Notes: a model not told the origin generated them from the sequence alone. Positions 1 to 8,877 are shown, counted from the first letter of the stretch. The stretch is DNA of 64,000 bases from an uncultured Pelagibacteraceae bacterium (GCA_902611145.1 CACLYO010000003.1:59442-123441); one strand, 5' to 3'. Translations and numbers: made by a program.

Positions 1-759
1 TTAGGACTTAAATGCAAAATTTTTATTAGCGAATATGTTAGCGAGTTTAGAGCAAAAGTAATGAGAAGTTTTGGTGCGGATGTAATTAGAGTAAAAGGAA
101 ATTATGATGCGTCTTTAAAAGAATGTATTAAACAATCAAAACAAAACAATTGGCAAATCGTCCAGGATGTCGCGTGGCAAAATTATAAATTGGTTCCGAA
201 ATTAACTATGGCAGGTTACTCAGTAATGATGAAAGAAATTTCAGAACAAATAAATAACGAACAAATTTCACATGTAATACTTCAAGCAGGAGTTGGTGGA
301 ATGGCTGCCGCGATGGTGGCTGGTATAGCTAGATATTTAGATAATGTTCCTAAAATTATTGTAGTAGAACCTGACAGCGCAGCGTGTGTTTTGGAAAGTG
401 TTAAAGCTGGTGAAATAAAAAAAATCTCTATTAAAAAAGAAAGCTTAATGGGCGGAATGTCTTGTGATGAAGTTTCATTAGTTCCTTGGGAAATACTAAA
501 AAATTCAGTAAGCTACTGCATAACTGTTTCGGATGATTATATATCTAAAACTGTTAAATTTCTTTCAAATTCTAAATTTAGTGATGAGAAAATTGTTGGA
601 GGAGAATGTTCAACACCAGGCATTATAAGTTTAACTGGCCTATGTAATGACTCTAAAATTAAAAATGAAATAAATTTAAATGAAAACTCTAATGTACTTT
701 TATTTGGTTGTGAAGGAGATGCGGATGAAGAACTGTATCAAAAATTATTAAATGCATAA
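1..759 (+). CDS. dpaL: diaminopropionate ammonia-lyase-like PLP enzyme (5' truncated)
   Basis: The frame is open from base 1, so this is the C-terminal 252 residues of a longer gene. The family (fold-type II PLP enzymes, about 400 residues) eliminates ammonia from 2,3-diaminopropionate to give pyruvate. Seen here: an AKVMRSFGADV segment typical of the fold, a QDVAWQNY stretch followed by MAGY that matches the QDTAWEGY...MQGY signature of diaminopropionate ammonia-lyase, and a glycine-rich QAGVGGMAAA loop that should hold the PLP phosphate. The catalytic lysine lies in the missing N-terminal part. The 3' end overlaps the next gene by 8 bp. It could instead be a threonine dehydratase-like relative; the QDVAW signature favours the ammonia-lyase. 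Confidence 0.75.
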   Translation, partial: LGLKCKIFISEYVSEFRAKVMRSFGADVIRVKGNYDASLKECIKQSKQNNWQIVQDVAWQNYKLVPKLTMAGYSVMMKEISEQINNEQISHVILQAGVGGMAAAMVAGIARYLDNVPKIIVVEPDSAACVLESVKAGEIKKISIKKESLMGGMSCDEVSLVPWEILKNSVSYCITVSDDYISKTVKFLSNSKFSDEKIVGGECSTPGIISLTGLCNDSKIKNEINLNENSNVLLFGCEGDADEELYQKLLNA

Positions 760-1246
760 AAATTTTATGAAAAAAAATCTATCTTTAATAATAATCTTTT
801 ATCTCTCCTTAATTACACTTTCTTACGGAGCGGCAAGCTCAGGAGGAAATGGAGCTGTTAGTTCTTCTTCAAATTATGATAAAGGAGCCTACTTAATTAA
901 AAAGGCTAAAAAACTTGAAAAAAAGGGTAAAACTGAAAAAGCAAAAAAAAGATATGAAAAGGCTCTTAGTTATTTAATTAAGTCTAATGAAAAAAAACCA
1001 AACCAACCTGACACACTTAATTATTTAGGATTTGCTCTTAGAAAGCTAGGAGATTTTAAAGAAGCTGAAAAGTATTATTTGCAGGGACTCAATATTAAAC
1101 CAGATCATAATGGAATTAATGAATATCTAGGTGAGCTATATATTCAGACTAATAGACTTGATCTTGCTGAAGGAAGACTAGAAGTACTTAAAAATTGCAA
1201 ATGTGAAGAATATGAAGAGTTAAAAGAACTATTAGAAAATAATTAA
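752..1246 (+). CDS. secreted/periplasmic TPR protein
   Basis: 164 residues with an N-terminal signal-like hydrophobic stretch (about residues 8-26) and then TPR-type helical repeats, for example PDTLNYLGFALRKLG and GDFKEAEKYYLQGL. TPRs mediate protein-protein contacts; no partner is evident. ATG 752 overlaps the upstream stop; an ATG at 767 (MKKNLSL) would start just before the signal sequence and is an equally good start. The lysine-rich stretch at residues about 50-70 resembles a coiled or solvent-exposed helix. It is transcribed with the upstream lyase and the downstream DoxX gene (1-bp gap), probably as one unit. No specific function can be assigned. Confidence 0.75.
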   Translation: MHKNFMKKNLSLIIIFYLSLITLSYGAASSGGNGAVSSSSNYDKGAYLIKKAKKLEKKGKTEKAKKRYEKALSYLIKSNEKKPNQPDTLNYLGFALRKLGDFKEAEKYYLQGLNIKPDHNGINEYLGELYIQTNRLDLAEGRLEVLKNCKCEEYEELKELLENN

Positions 1247-1247
1247 T

Positions 1248-1640
1248 ATGCATATTTTTGAAGTGCTTGGAAGAATATTTATATCATTTCTCTTTTTAGT
1301 TGAGGCTGTAAGAAAATTTTTAGACCCAGATATGAGTATGATGTATATGTCGGATCATGGTGTTCCTGAGTTTCTCTTTTATCCTTCTCTGGTTTTTGAA
1401 CTGATATTGCCTTTATTTTTAATAGCTGGCTACTATACAAAAATTGTTTCTTCATTATTAGCATTGTTCGTGTTAACTGTCACTTTCATTTTTCATGGTC
1501 ATCATATTTTTACTGAAAGTTTGCAACTTACAATTTTTTTAAAAAACTTTGCTATATTCGGCGGATTACTAGTCATAATTGCAAACAAGCCTCAAATTTG
1601 TAGCGTAGATTATTATTTAAAATTTAAAAAAGGTAATTAA
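1248..1640 (+). CDS. DoxX family membrane protein
   Basis: 130 residues with about four hydrophobic segments, starting with the DoxX-type opening ILGRIFISFLFLVEAVRKF-like pattern (residues 5-24) and a conserved histidine-containing loop (FHGHHIF) before the last segments. DoxX/DoxD proteins are small inner-membrane proteins linked to quinone, thiol or oxidative-stress chemistry; their exact biochemistry is uncertain. It sits 1 bp after the TPR gene and 2 bp before the next gene, indicating one operon. Confidence 0.75.
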   Translation: MHIFEVLGRIFISFLFLVEAVRKFLDPDMSMMYMSDHGVPEFLFYPSLVFELILPLFLIAGYYTKIVSSLLALFVLTVTFIFHGHHIFTESLQLTIFLKNFAIFGGLLVIIANKPQICSVDYYLKFKKGN

Positions 1641-1642
1641 CT

Positions 1643-2089
1643 TTGCCAAATCAAAAAGAACAAATTTATAAACTATTTGAACCTCAGCTAACACCAAAAG
1701 AAATGCTTAGCTATGGTGTATTTGGAGGATCTTACTTTAATAAAAAACAAATAAAAGAATTTCCAAAATCTTGGTTTAAAAATGCAAAGTTGAGTAAAAA
1801 TTTTGACGTAAATTTAAATCGTTTTAGAGTTAAATCTGGTTTAACAAGAAAGCATTGGATGGAAAAAGGATGGATTTTTAAAGAAGATCCTTTAGGTTGG
1901 TTTCAGTGGTACTGTAGATTTTGCAATGGAAGAAGAATTATACGTATAGATGAAATTCAAATAAAAAGATGGAAAAATTTTAGAAGACATGTTCTTGCAA
2001 TTAAAAAAAATTGTGAAATTGGAGATTTGGGTTGCAGAAGAAGGCAGCGACAAGCTATTCTTCAATGGGCTTACAATCCTTTTATTTAA
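1643..2089 (+). CDS. conserved hypothetical basic, Trp/Cys-rich protein
   Basis: 148 residues from a TTG start placed 2 bp after the DoxX stop; no ATG lies at the right place. It is rich in Trp, Arg and Lys, with a Cys pair in a WYCRFCNGRR segment (residues about 90-100) and further cysteines near the C terminus (NCEIGDLGCRRRQRQ), which could bind zinc or nucleic acid. I recall a bacterial family with the same GVFGG.Y...FP..WF opening and WFQWYCR core, but no characterised function. The small size, basic charge and CxxC suggest a nucleic-acid or metal-binding role; this is inference only. Confidence 0.7.
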   Translation: MPNQKEQIYKLFEPQLTPKEMLSYGVFGGSYFNKKQIKEFPKSWFKNAKLSKNFDVNLNRFRVKSGLTRKHWMEKGWIFKEDPLGWFQWYCRFCNGRRIIRIDEIQIKRWKNFRRHVLAIKKNCEIGDLGCRRRQRQAILQWAYNPFI

Positions 2090-2326
2090 TTATTTTAATA
2101 ATTTTCTGTAAGCGAATATAACAGCAAAAACTATTATTAAAGCAGCAACACCCTGTTCTCCAAGACTGTTTAATAAACTAATCAAATTTGCTGTAACTTT
2201 TGAACCAAAAAAAGCTACATTTGGCCCAAATAATATTTCTGCAATAACAGAAACAGCTAATAAAAGAACACCAACTTCAAGGAACTTGTTAAGATAACCA
2301 ACTATCTTATTTATCCATGAATTCAT
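2090..2326 (-). CDS. small hydrophobic membrane protein, paralogue of the 2426-2641 product
   Basis: 78 residues with two predicted membrane segments (about residues 17-33 and 58-74) joined by a short loop containing GPNVAFFGSKV. A clear AAGGAG ribosome binding site precedes the ATG. The pattern hydrophobic helix / NV-F-G loop / NLI-L...LG..G / hydrophobic helix repeats in the upstream neighbour, so the two are paralogues. Two-helix small proteins can be holin-like, transporter-associated or lipid-organising; nothing here decides. The gene converges with the 1643-2089 gene with no gap. Confidence 0.7.
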   Translation of the reverse strand: MNSWINKIVGYLNKFLEVGVLLLAVSVIAEILFGPNVAFFGSKVTANLISLLNSLGEQGVAALIIVFAVIFAYRKLLK

Positions 2327-2343
2327 AATTCTCCTTGGTTTAA

Positions 2344-2378
2344 GATTCCCTAATTTTAGCGAAGAAAATTAGGGAATC
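2344..2378 (-). terminator. strong hairpin between two small membrane-protein genes
   Basis: Perfect 14-bp inverted repeat (GATTCCCTAATTTT / its complement) with a 7-nt loop, lying between the stop of the 71-residue gene and the ribosome binding site of the 78-residue gene. The following U-run is weak, so it may act as a partial terminator or an mRNA 3'-end stabiliser that makes the upstream gene more abundant. Confidence 0.6.
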
Positions 2379-2425
2379 AATTTAACTACTAAGAGGGAAA
2401 AAACTACCTCAATTCTTAAGTGTAG

Positions 2426-2641
2426 CTATTTATATAGGTTCAGAATTATTATAGCTGCAACTAAACCTACAATACCCGCATCTCCTAGTCCTTGCACTAG
2501 GCCTACTATATTGTCTGCTACTCCTCCTACAAATGGAACGTTTCCACCTAAAAGAGAAACAACGATACCTAGTCCAAGTAAAGCTATAACCACACTGGTT
2601 AAACTATTTATAGTCCCAGTAAGGCCTGATAATATTTTCAT
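2426..2641 (-). CDS. small glycine-rich two-helix membrane protein
   Basis: 71 residues, almost wholly hydrophobic. Helix one (about residues 14-33) is followed by a GGNVPFVGG turn, an amphipathic NIVGLVQGLGDAG stretch and helix two (about 53-68). The turn and the order of segments match the downstream 78-residue protein, so this is a local duplication. An RBS-like GGGAGC precedes the ATG. The upstream leader (2642-2736) holds nested inverted repeats. It resembles no named family I can recognise with confidence. Confidence 0.7.
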   Translation of the reverse strand: MKILSGLTGTINSLTSVVIALLGLGIVVSLLGGNVPFVGGVADNIVGLVQGLGDAGIVGLVAAIIILNLYK

Positions 2642-2669
2642 ATTTAGCTCCCTTTGTTGTTTAACATTT

Positions 2670-2719
2670 GCTACCGAATCAACCAGCAGCGTTAATATAA
2701 CGCTAACATAATTGGTAGC
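2670..2719 (-). promoter_or_regulatory. nested stem-loops in leader of the 71-residue membrane protein gene
   Basis: Outer pair GCTACC (2670-2675) / GGTAGC (2714-2719) encloses an inner perfect pair AGCGTTA (2688-2694) / TAACGCT (2698-2704). The element lies 30-80 bp upstream of the ATG. It could be a structured 5' leader or overlapping dyad operators; the sequence alone cannot separate these. Confidence 0.4.
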
Positions 2720-2736
2720 GATTGAAATGGTAATTA

Positions 2737-2755
2737 ACCCTTATAAAATAAGGGT
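2737..2755 (-). terminator. hairpin downstream of yjbQ
   Basis: ACCCTTAT / ATAAGGGT, an 8-bp perfect stem with a 3-nt loop, begins 16 bp after the yjbQ stop on the minus strand. The T-run after it is short, so it is probably a modest terminator. Confidence 0.45.
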
Positions 2756-2771
2756 AATAATGTGAAAAAAA

Positions 2772-3191
2772 CTAATCTCCAATATAATGATGAATTAGCG
2801 TCCTAGTGTGTGATTCTAACCTATGTTCAAACAAATAAAGTCCCTGCCAAGTTCCTAACAATAATTCTTTATCTTTAATGCTTAAAGATATCTGGTTATT
2901 AGTGAGAGCTGATTTAATATGAGCTGGCATATCATCTTTTCCTTCAGTTGTATGAATGTATAGGTCATTTTTCATTGGCGCCAACTTATCAAAATAATTT
3001 ATTAGATCTTTTTGAACATCTGGGTCTGCATTTTCTTGTACTATTAAAGAGGCGCTTGTATGTTGAATGCTTATATTTATTAAACCATTATTAAATTGAT
3101 TTTTCCTTATCCACTCCAATGTTTTTTCAGTAAATTCATATAATTTTTGACCATTGGTTGATATTTTAAGATTAAAAAATTTTTGAATCAT
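2772..3191 (-). CDS. yjbQ: YjbQ family protein (UPF0047, thiamine phosphate synthase-like)
   Basis: 139 residues, the usual length of the YjbQ family. Visible signatures are IQHTSASLIVQENADP, DMPAHIKSALT and GTWQGLYLFEHR, which form the family's conserved core with histidines that may bind metal. Some members show secondary thiamine-phosphate synthase activity, but the physiological role is unsettled. The start overlaps the end of the cupin gene by 4 bp, so the two are translationally coupled at the distal end of a run that begins at csaA. Confidence 0.85.
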   Translation of the reverse strand: MIQKFFNLKISTNGQKLYEFTEKTLEWIRKNQFNNGLINISIQHTSASLIVQENADPDVQKDLINYFDKLAPMKNDLYIHTTEGKDDMPAHIKSALTNNQISLSIKDKELLLGTWQGLYLFEHRLESHTRTLIHHYIGD

Positions 3192-3619
3192 TTGATCTTG
3201 CTTTTAAAATCTATTCCATATTCTGACCGTGGGCCTTTTCTTAGACCAAATGGACCTGCTATAAAAATTGTTAAAGGTTTTGTTCCAGGTCTTAAGTCTA
3301 CTCTATGAAAATTATTAGCAGATCTAAAACCTATATAGCCTGCTGGTCTCCAAAATTTTCCCGTTTTGGTTGTTTCCCAGTAACCATCTCTTAAAACAAT
3401 TGTAATATAAGGGCATAAATGATTATGAACTCCCTCTCCATGGTCATCATCCAGCATTTCATGAATTAATATATTAAATGGAAACCATTTAGGTCTATGT
3501 CTAAATAGAACATAATATCTATTCATCCAAGGTTTTGCTTTGTCAAAATCTGGGTGAGATGGGCCTCTATCCAATACAGTTTTTTTTCTTCCTAACTTGT
3601 CAAGTAATTTTAAAAACAT
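3188..3619 (-). CDS. cupin-like small protein
   Basis: 143 residues. A single beta-barrel (cupin) domain is suggested by HEMLDDDHGEGVHNHLCPYI and a later NFHRVDLRPGT segment, whose histidines could form a metal site, and by a glycine-rich end (AGPFGLRKGPRSEYGIDF). The product is probably cytoplasmic, as no signal peptide is visible. The gene lies 1 bp from the BamB-like gene stop and overlaps yjbQ. Substrate unknown. Confidence 0.6.
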   Translation of the reverse strand: MFLKLLDKLGRKKTVLDRGPSHPDFDKAKPWMNRYYVLFRHRPKWFPFNILIHEMLDDDHGEGVHNHLCPYITIVLRDGYWETTKTGKFWRPAGYIGFRSANNFHRVDLRPGTKPLTIFIAGPFGLRKGPRSEYGIDFKSKIK

Positions 3620-3620
3620 A

Positions 3621-4925
3621 TTAATTTAACTTTATTATTGAATTATCTTTAATTATAAAAAGATTTTTTTCAATAACTATTGGTCTTGAAATTTTCTCAC
3701 CATCTATTTTTAGAACAGATTTAGTAACGCCAGTTGAAATATCAATAACGAATAATCTTCCATTCGCAGTGGTTAAATAAATATCTTTTTTTCCAACAAT
3801 AAAACCAACAGGTTTAAATTTTTTAATTTTTTTCTCTTTAATATTTTTTAATACATTTGTACTTCTAATAAGATTTCCTGTTTTATTATCAATAATAACA
3901 AAAAAACCTTCATTAGTTATTGAAAAAATTAAATTATTGATAAATGTTGACGTTAACTCAGAATTAATCTTTTGCTTCCAATTTATAATACCCGTATTAA
4001 CATCTATTGAAAAAAAATCGTTCATATTATTTGATAAAAAAATTGAGTTTCCGCCAATTATAAGATCGGCATTTTTTAAAAATAATGCATCTTCATAAAT
4101 TGTATTTTTTTGCGTAGGTGTCTGCCATCTTAGATCACCTGTATATAAATCTAATGCTGTAATATCTCCTAAAGAATTATTAAATATGACATTATCATTT
4201 TTTATTACTAAGGAGTTTTTTTTCAATGATTTAATAAATGGTTTTTCAGTCTTGAAAGACCAAATAACTGAACCATCTTTTATTGAAAAACATTTTATAA
4301 CATTTTCAGAATCAACAATAAAAAATTTATCTTTAAATATTTTTATTTGAGAATTAAAAGGAGCATTATTATTTTTTGACCATATAATTTCACCAGAATT
4401 AATATCAAGCGCATAATATTTTGCAAGCGTGTCTGCTACTATCAAATAATTTGAATTAATTGAAAAAAATAAAATTGGATTCTTTTTTTTTTCAGTTTTA
4501 GAATAATTATTTTTTTTCCATTTTAGTTTTGCTTTATTATCAAATTTTAATATATTGCCTTTATTATCAAAAAAAATAATGTTATTTTTATCTATAGCAA
4601 TTTCTGGCTCATATTGATGAAAATTTTCAATTTTTGAAAATTTATATCTAGAAATATTTTTTAAACTTCCTTCGTAATTGTATCTACCATTATTATTAGT
4701 AAAATTTTTTAAGTAAGAATTTTCTATTTTTAAATTTGAAACATTAATCTTAAGATTAGTATTTAATTCATTTTTTAAAATTTTTTGTTTTTTTATAATC
4801 TGCTTAGTATTTAAAATTTTATCTTTCTTAATTTCTTCTTTTTTTGTCCATAATGAAGAATTTGGATTTAAAGAACAACTATTTATTAAAAAAATTAAAA
4901 AAAATAATTTAAATAAATTTTTCAC
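3621..4925 (-). CDS. bamB: BamB-like PQQ-repeat outer-membrane lipoprotein
   Basis: 434 residues with a lipoprotein signal peptide ending in INSC (Cys17). PQQ/WD-type beta-propeller blades follow, each with an aromatic Gly-(D/E)-I-x-W element, such as INSGEIIWSK, KDGSVIWSF, YTGDLRWQT and NTGIINWKQ. BamB assists the BAM complex in outer-membrane protein assembly. The N-terminal 70 residues are Asn/Lys-rich and probably disordered. The gene starts on the stop codon of the YfgM-like gene, the arrangement known for yfgM-bamB in Proteobacteria, which supports the call despite low sequence complexity. The usual neighbour der is not here. Confidence 0.8.
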   Translation of the reverse strand: MKNLFKLFFLIFLINSCSLNPNSSLWTKKEEIKKDKILNTKQIIKKQKILKNELNTNLKINVSNLKIENSYLKNFTNNNGRYNYEGSLKNISRYKFSKIENFHQYEPEIAIDKNNIIFFDNKGNILKFDNKAKLKWKKNNYSKTEKKKNPILFFSINSNYLIVADTLAKYYALDINSGEIIWSKNNNAPFNSQIKIFKDKFFIVDSENVIKCFSIKDGSVIWSFKTEKPFIKSLKKNSLVIKNDNVIFNNSLGDITALDLYTGDLRWQTPTQKNTIYEDALFLKNADLIIGGNSIFLSNNMNDFFSIDVNTGIINWKQKINSELTSTFINNLIFSITNEGFFVIIDNKTGNLIRSTNVLKNIKEKKIKKFKPVGFIVGKKDIYLTTANGRLFVIDISTGVTKSVLKIDGEKISRPIVIEKNLFIIKDNSIIKLN

Positions 4926-5563
4926 TAAAAATCTCTATTTAGTTTTTTTTGTGACTCTACCTTAATATTTTGATTGCTATTACTCATTCCAACTATTTTG
5001 TTAAAAAATTCTTTTGATTTTTCTTTTTCATTTTTTGAATAATAATACTCTGCTAATAAATATAAAGCATGTGATTTCCAAATACTTTCTGAATTAATAA
5101 TTGGATTTAAAATATTTAATAATTCATTTTCAGATTTAAAATCGGAATTAAATAATGCTTTTTTATAAATAATTAAATTTTTTATTTCTTTATCTAATTT
5201 TGTTTTATTAATAACTTGATCAAATAATTTATTTATTTCATTATTTTCAGTTAATATTTCATTATCTATAATAAAATATAATGCTAGTGGAGAATAAGTA
5301 GTATCGTTTTCGTAAATTACTTCAATCAATTTTTTTTTGGTATCTTCTTTGTTATTTATCGTATGTTCTATTTTAATTTTATTATATTTTTCAGCTAATT
5401 TTATTTTATTTCTTTCTTTAATTTCTAAAAAAAGAAAATAAAAAATAGCCATTAAAATAAATAAGGATCCAAAAATAATTATTTTTTTTTTATTAATTAT
5501 AAAAAAATTTTTTATTTTTTCGTTTCTTGTATTTCTATTTATTATTTTAATGTCTTCATCCAT
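4925..5563 (-). CDS. YfgM-like TPR membrane protein
   Basis: 212 residues. A cytoplasmic basic N terminus precedes one membrane helix (about residues 28-46, IIIFGSLFILMAIFYFLFL), then a periplasmic helical part with TPR-like repeats near the C terminus (ALYLLAEYYYSKNEKEKSKEFF). YfgM-type proteins are anchored ancillaries of the Sec/periplasmic chaperone network. The 1-nt overlap with the BamB-like gene and the 4-bp gap after acnA indicate one transcript. The identity rests on topology and neighbourhood more than on strong motifs. Confidence 0.7.
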   Translation of the reverse strand: MDEDIKIINRNTRNEKIKNFFIINKKKIIIFGSLFILMAIFYFLFLEIKERNKIKLAEKYNKIKIEHTINNKEDTKKKLIEVIYENDTTYSPLALYFIIDNEILTENNEINKLFDQVINKTKLDKEIKNLIIYKKALFNSDFKSENELLNILNPIINSESIWKSHALYLLAEYYYSKNEKEKSKEFFNKIVGMSNSNQNIKVESQKKLNRDF

Positions 5564-5567
5564 AAAG

Positions 5568-8237
5568 TTAAATCATATTTCTTAAAACAAATTGCAGAAT
5601 GCCACCATTTTTATAATATTCCAATTCATTTTTGGTATCAATTCTACATAAAGTCTTAATTTTTTTAATATCTCCTGAGGCATATTTAATTTCAACATCA
5701 ACGCTTCCAGATGGATTTATTCCTCTCTCTATGTCTATGATAGTTATTAGTTCAGACCCTTTTAGTTTTAATTTAATTCTGTCAATATTGTCATTAAATT
5801 GTAAAGGAAGAATACCCATACCAATTAAATTTGATCTATGAATTCTTTCAAAACTTTCAGCAATAACTACTTTTATTCCTAAAAGTTTTGTTCCTTTTGC
5901 TGCCCAATCTCTAGATGAACCAGTTCCATATTCTTTACCTGCTATTACTACTAAATCTGTCCCTCTTTTTTTGTATTCTACTACAGCATCATAAACTGGC
6001 ATAACCTTTCCTTCTGGATATAATTTTGTATATCCTCCTTCAGTTCCTGGTGCCATTTCATTTCTAATTCTTATATTGGCGAATGTGCCTCTTACCATAA
6101 CTTCATGATTTCCCCTTCTTGACCCATAGGAGTTATAATCTTTTGGCAAAATTTGATGTTCCATGAAATATTCGCCGGTTGGACTTTCTTTTTGTATAGA
6201 TCCTGCTGGAGATATATGGTCTGTAGTAACCATATCCCCCAAAATTAATAACGGTCTTGCATCTTTTATTTTTTTAAACCCCTCTGGTTTATCTGAAAGA
6301 TTATCAAAAAAAGGTGGTTTTTTTACATAGGTTGATTCTTGATCCCAATTATAAATGCTACTTTTTTCGGTTTTTATTTTTTGCCATTGAATTGGTCCCT
6401 TGGAAACATTTGAATATCGTGTAACAAACATTTCAGCATTTAATGCTTCTCTTAAGGTTTCTTCTATTTGTCTGTTTGAAGGCCAAATATCTTTTAAAAA
6501 AATATCTTTATTGTTTTTATCTTTTCCTAAAGGATCTTTATATAAATCTACTTCCATATGGCCAGCTAATCCATAGGCAACAACAAGCGGGGGTGATGCA
6601 AGATAGTTTGCTTTTATATGTGGAGAAATACGACCCTCAAAATTTCTATTACCAGACAGAACAGATACACCATATATATCTTTTTTTTCAATTGCTTCCA
6701 CTATGTTATCTGGTAATGGTCCGGAATTTCCAATACATGTTGTGCATCCATATCCAACTAAATTATAACCTAATTCATCTAAATATTTATTAAGACCTGC
6801 TTTTTTCAAATAATCAGTGACTACCTGAGATCCTGGTGCTAATGAAGTTTTTACCCAGGGTTTTGTTTTTAAACCTAATTCAACAGCTTTTTTTGCTAAC
6901 AATCCAGCTCCAATTAAAACATTAGGGTTAGATGTATTTGTGCATGATGTTATTGCTGCTATTAATATAGAGCCATCTTTAATTTCAAAATCAGTTCCAT
7001 TAACCTTTGAAATATGTTTTTCTTTCCTTGATGTAATATTTGTAAATACTTTTTTAAATCCAGAAGATGCTTCATTTAATAATACTTTATCTTGGGGTCT
7101 TTTTGGCCCAGATATTGTTGGTACAAGTGAAGACATGTCTAGCGAAACAGTATCAGTAAATTCAATATTATTACTTACCCACAGTCCCTGCTCTTTAGCG
7201 TATTTTTCTACAGTATTAACTGTATGTTCGTCTCTTCCTGAAAACCTTAAATATTTTAAAGTCTCATCATCAATTGGAAAAAAACCACAGGTAGCTCCAT
7301 ACTCTGGTGCCATATTTGCAATAGTCGCTCTGTCAGCAAGTGTTAGATTTTTTAAACCATCTCCATAAAACTCAACAAATTTTCCAACAACACCTTTGTC
7401 TCTTAAAATTTTCACAACTGTTAAAACTAAATCAGTAGCTGTAGTTCCTTCGGGCATTTTATTTTTAAACTCAAAACCAATTACTTCTGGAATTAACATA
7501 GAAATAGGTTGTCCAAGCATTCCTGCTTCAGCCTCAATTCCACCAACACCCCAACCAAGAACTGATAAACCATTGACCATTGTCGTGTGACTATCAGTTC
7601 CAACTAAAGTATCTGGAAACAAATATTCATCTTCTTTATATCTTTCTGACCAAACTACTTTTGATAGGTATTCCAAATTAACTTGGTGACAAATACCTGT
7701 GCCTGGAGGGACTATTCGAAAATTATTAAAAGCTTGTTGTCCCCATTTTAAAAAAGAATATCTTTCACCATTTCTTTTAAATTCTATATCTACATTTTTT
7801 TCAAATGAATCAGATTTAGCAGATCGGTCTACTTGAACTGAATGATCTATAACTAAATCAACAGAAGAAAGTGGATTTATACTATTTGGGTCTTTATTTT
7901 TTTCTTTTACAGCCTCCCGCATCGCTGCCAAATCTGCAACTGCAGGTATGCCTGTATAGTCTTGCAATAAAACTCTTGCTGGCCTATACGCAATTTCTGT
8001 ATTAGATTTTTTTTCCTTAATCCAGTTACTTATAGCTTTTATTTGATCTTTAGTTACAGATAAATCGTCCTCATATCTAAGTAAATTTTCCAAAAGAACC
8101 TTTAAAGATTTTGGTAATTTTGAAATATCTTTTAGTCCATTTTTTTCAGCTTCAATTAGAGAATAATATTTATAATTTTTTCCATTTATATTTAAAGAAT
8201 TTAAAGCTTTAAAAGAATTTTTATTTCCAGGTTTCAT
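5568..8237 (-). CDS. acnA: aconitate hydratase A
   Basis: 889 residues, full AcnA/IRP-type length. It interconverts citrate and isocitrate in the TCA cycle in the cytoplasm. The iron-sulfur ligands are visible as SCTNTSNP and GYGCTTCIGNSGPL, and the VGTDSHTTMVNGLSVLGWGVGGIEAEA block is typical. The C-terminal swivelling domain contains EYGTGSSRDWAAKGT and the AESFERIHRSNLIGMGILPL segment. No frame breaks are seen. It lies between a LysE gene (45-bp gap) and the YfgM-like gene (4-bp gap). Confidence 0.98.
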   Translation of the reverse strand: MKPGNKNSFKALNSLNINGKNYKYYSLIEAEKNGLKDISKLPKSLKVLLENLLRYEDDLSVTKDQIKAISNWIKEKKSNTEIAYRPARVLLQDYTGIPAVADLAAMREAVKEKNKDPNSINPLSSVDLVIDHSVQVDRSAKSDSFEKNVDIEFKRNGERYSFLKWGQQAFNNFRIVPPGTGICHQVNLEYLSKVVWSERYKEDEYLFPDTLVGTDSHTTMVNGLSVLGWGVGGIEAEAGMLGQPISMLIPEVIGFEFKNKMPEGTTATDLVLTVVKILRDKGVVGKFVEFYGDGLKNLTLADRATIANMAPEYGATCGFFPIDDETLKYLRFSGRDEHTVNTVEKYAKEQGLWVSNNIEFTDTVSLDMSSLVPTISGPKRPQDKVLLNEASSGFKKVFTNITSRKEKHISKVNGTDFEIKDGSILIAAITSCTNTSNPNVLIGAGLLAKKAVELGLKTKPWVKTSLAPGSQVVTDYLKKAGLNKYLDELGYNLVGYGCTTCIGNSGPLPDNIVEAIEKKDIYGVSVLSGNRNFEGRISPHIKANYLASPPLVVAYGLAGHMEVDLYKDPLGKDKNNKDIFLKDIWPSNRQIEETLREALNAEMFVTRYSNVSKGPIQWQKIKTEKSSIYNWDQESTYVKKPPFFDNLSDKPEGFKKIKDARPLLILGDMVTTDHISPAGSIQKESPTGEYFMEHQILPKDYNSYGSRRGNHEVMVRGTFANIRIRNEMAPGTEGGYTKLYPEGKVMPVYDAVVEYKKRGTDLVVIAGKEYGTGSSRDWAAKGTKLLGIKVVIAESFERIHRSNLIGMGILPLQFNDNIDRIKLKLKGSELITIIDIERGINPSGSVDVEIKYASGDIKKIKTLCRIDTKNELEYYKNGGILQFVLRNMI

Positions 8238-8282
8238 AAATTTACATCTTATAGTTTATTTCGGCTAAATTATGAATCAAAA

Positions 8283-8873
8283 TTACAGATAAAATGTTGC
8301 AATACAAGCCAATAAGAAAGACGACATAACATAATTAAATACCTTAATAAATTTCTCATTTGTCGCAAATCTCCTAAAAAATTTACCAACAAAAGTCCAA
8401 AAAGTGATACTTATCAACGCGCACAGGAAAGAAACAAGAATAACCCAGAACGAATAATTTATAAAATTATTTCCACTTTCCACATAAGTAGAAACAATAA
8501 TAATTGCTACAATTACCCCTTTGGGATTTAGAAACTGAAAAAAAAATGTTTCTATAAATTTTACTGGATTTTCTTTTTTATTTTCTTTTACATTTTTAGA
8601 GAATGCTATTTTGTAAGCTAAATAAACTAAAAAAATAGATCCAGAAATTTTCAAAATTTCCTGAATTAATGGATAAATTTTAAAAATATTAATTAAACCA
8701 AAATTTAATACGCAGACTACTGTTGTAAACCCAAAAATTACTCCCAACATGTGTGGAAAAGTTTTTATTACTCCAAAATTAAAGCCGGAATATGATGCCA
8801 CTATATTATTAGGGCCTGGTGAACAGCTTGTTCCTAGCATAAATAATGAAAGTGACAATAGTTCAGGATGCAT
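8283..8873 (-). CDS. LysE/RhtB family exporter
   Basis: 196 residues, about six membrane helices and the family hallmark SCSPGPNNIVASYSG near the N terminus (PGPN). LysE-type carriers export amino acids or related small solutes through the inner membrane; substrate cannot be read from sequence. A 4-bp gap separates it from csaA upstream, and it is followed by acnA after 45 bp. A second, more distant LysE-type gene lies at 46840-47454. Confidence 0.9.
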   Translation of the reverse strand: MHPELLSLSLFMLGTSCSPGPNNIVASYSGFNFGVIKTFPHMLGVIFGFTTVVCVLNFGLINIFKIYPLIQEILKISGSIFLVYLAYKIAFSKNVKENKKENPVKFIETFFFQFLNPKGVIVAIIIVSTYVESGNNFINYSFWVILVSFLCALISITFWTFVGKFFRRFATNEKFIKVFNYVMSSFLLACIATFYL

Positions 8874-8877
8874 AAAA

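Noticed and set aside
6940..7368. 142-codon plus-strand frame inside acnA
   Set aside because: The minus strand encodes aconitase with intact motifs over the same bases; the plus frame is a shadow.
3621..8237. Missing der gene between bamB and its neighbours as a sign of deletion
   Set aside because: Gene order yfgM-bamB is kept, and der can be elsewhere in streamlined genomes; the spacing of 0-4 bp shows no scar.
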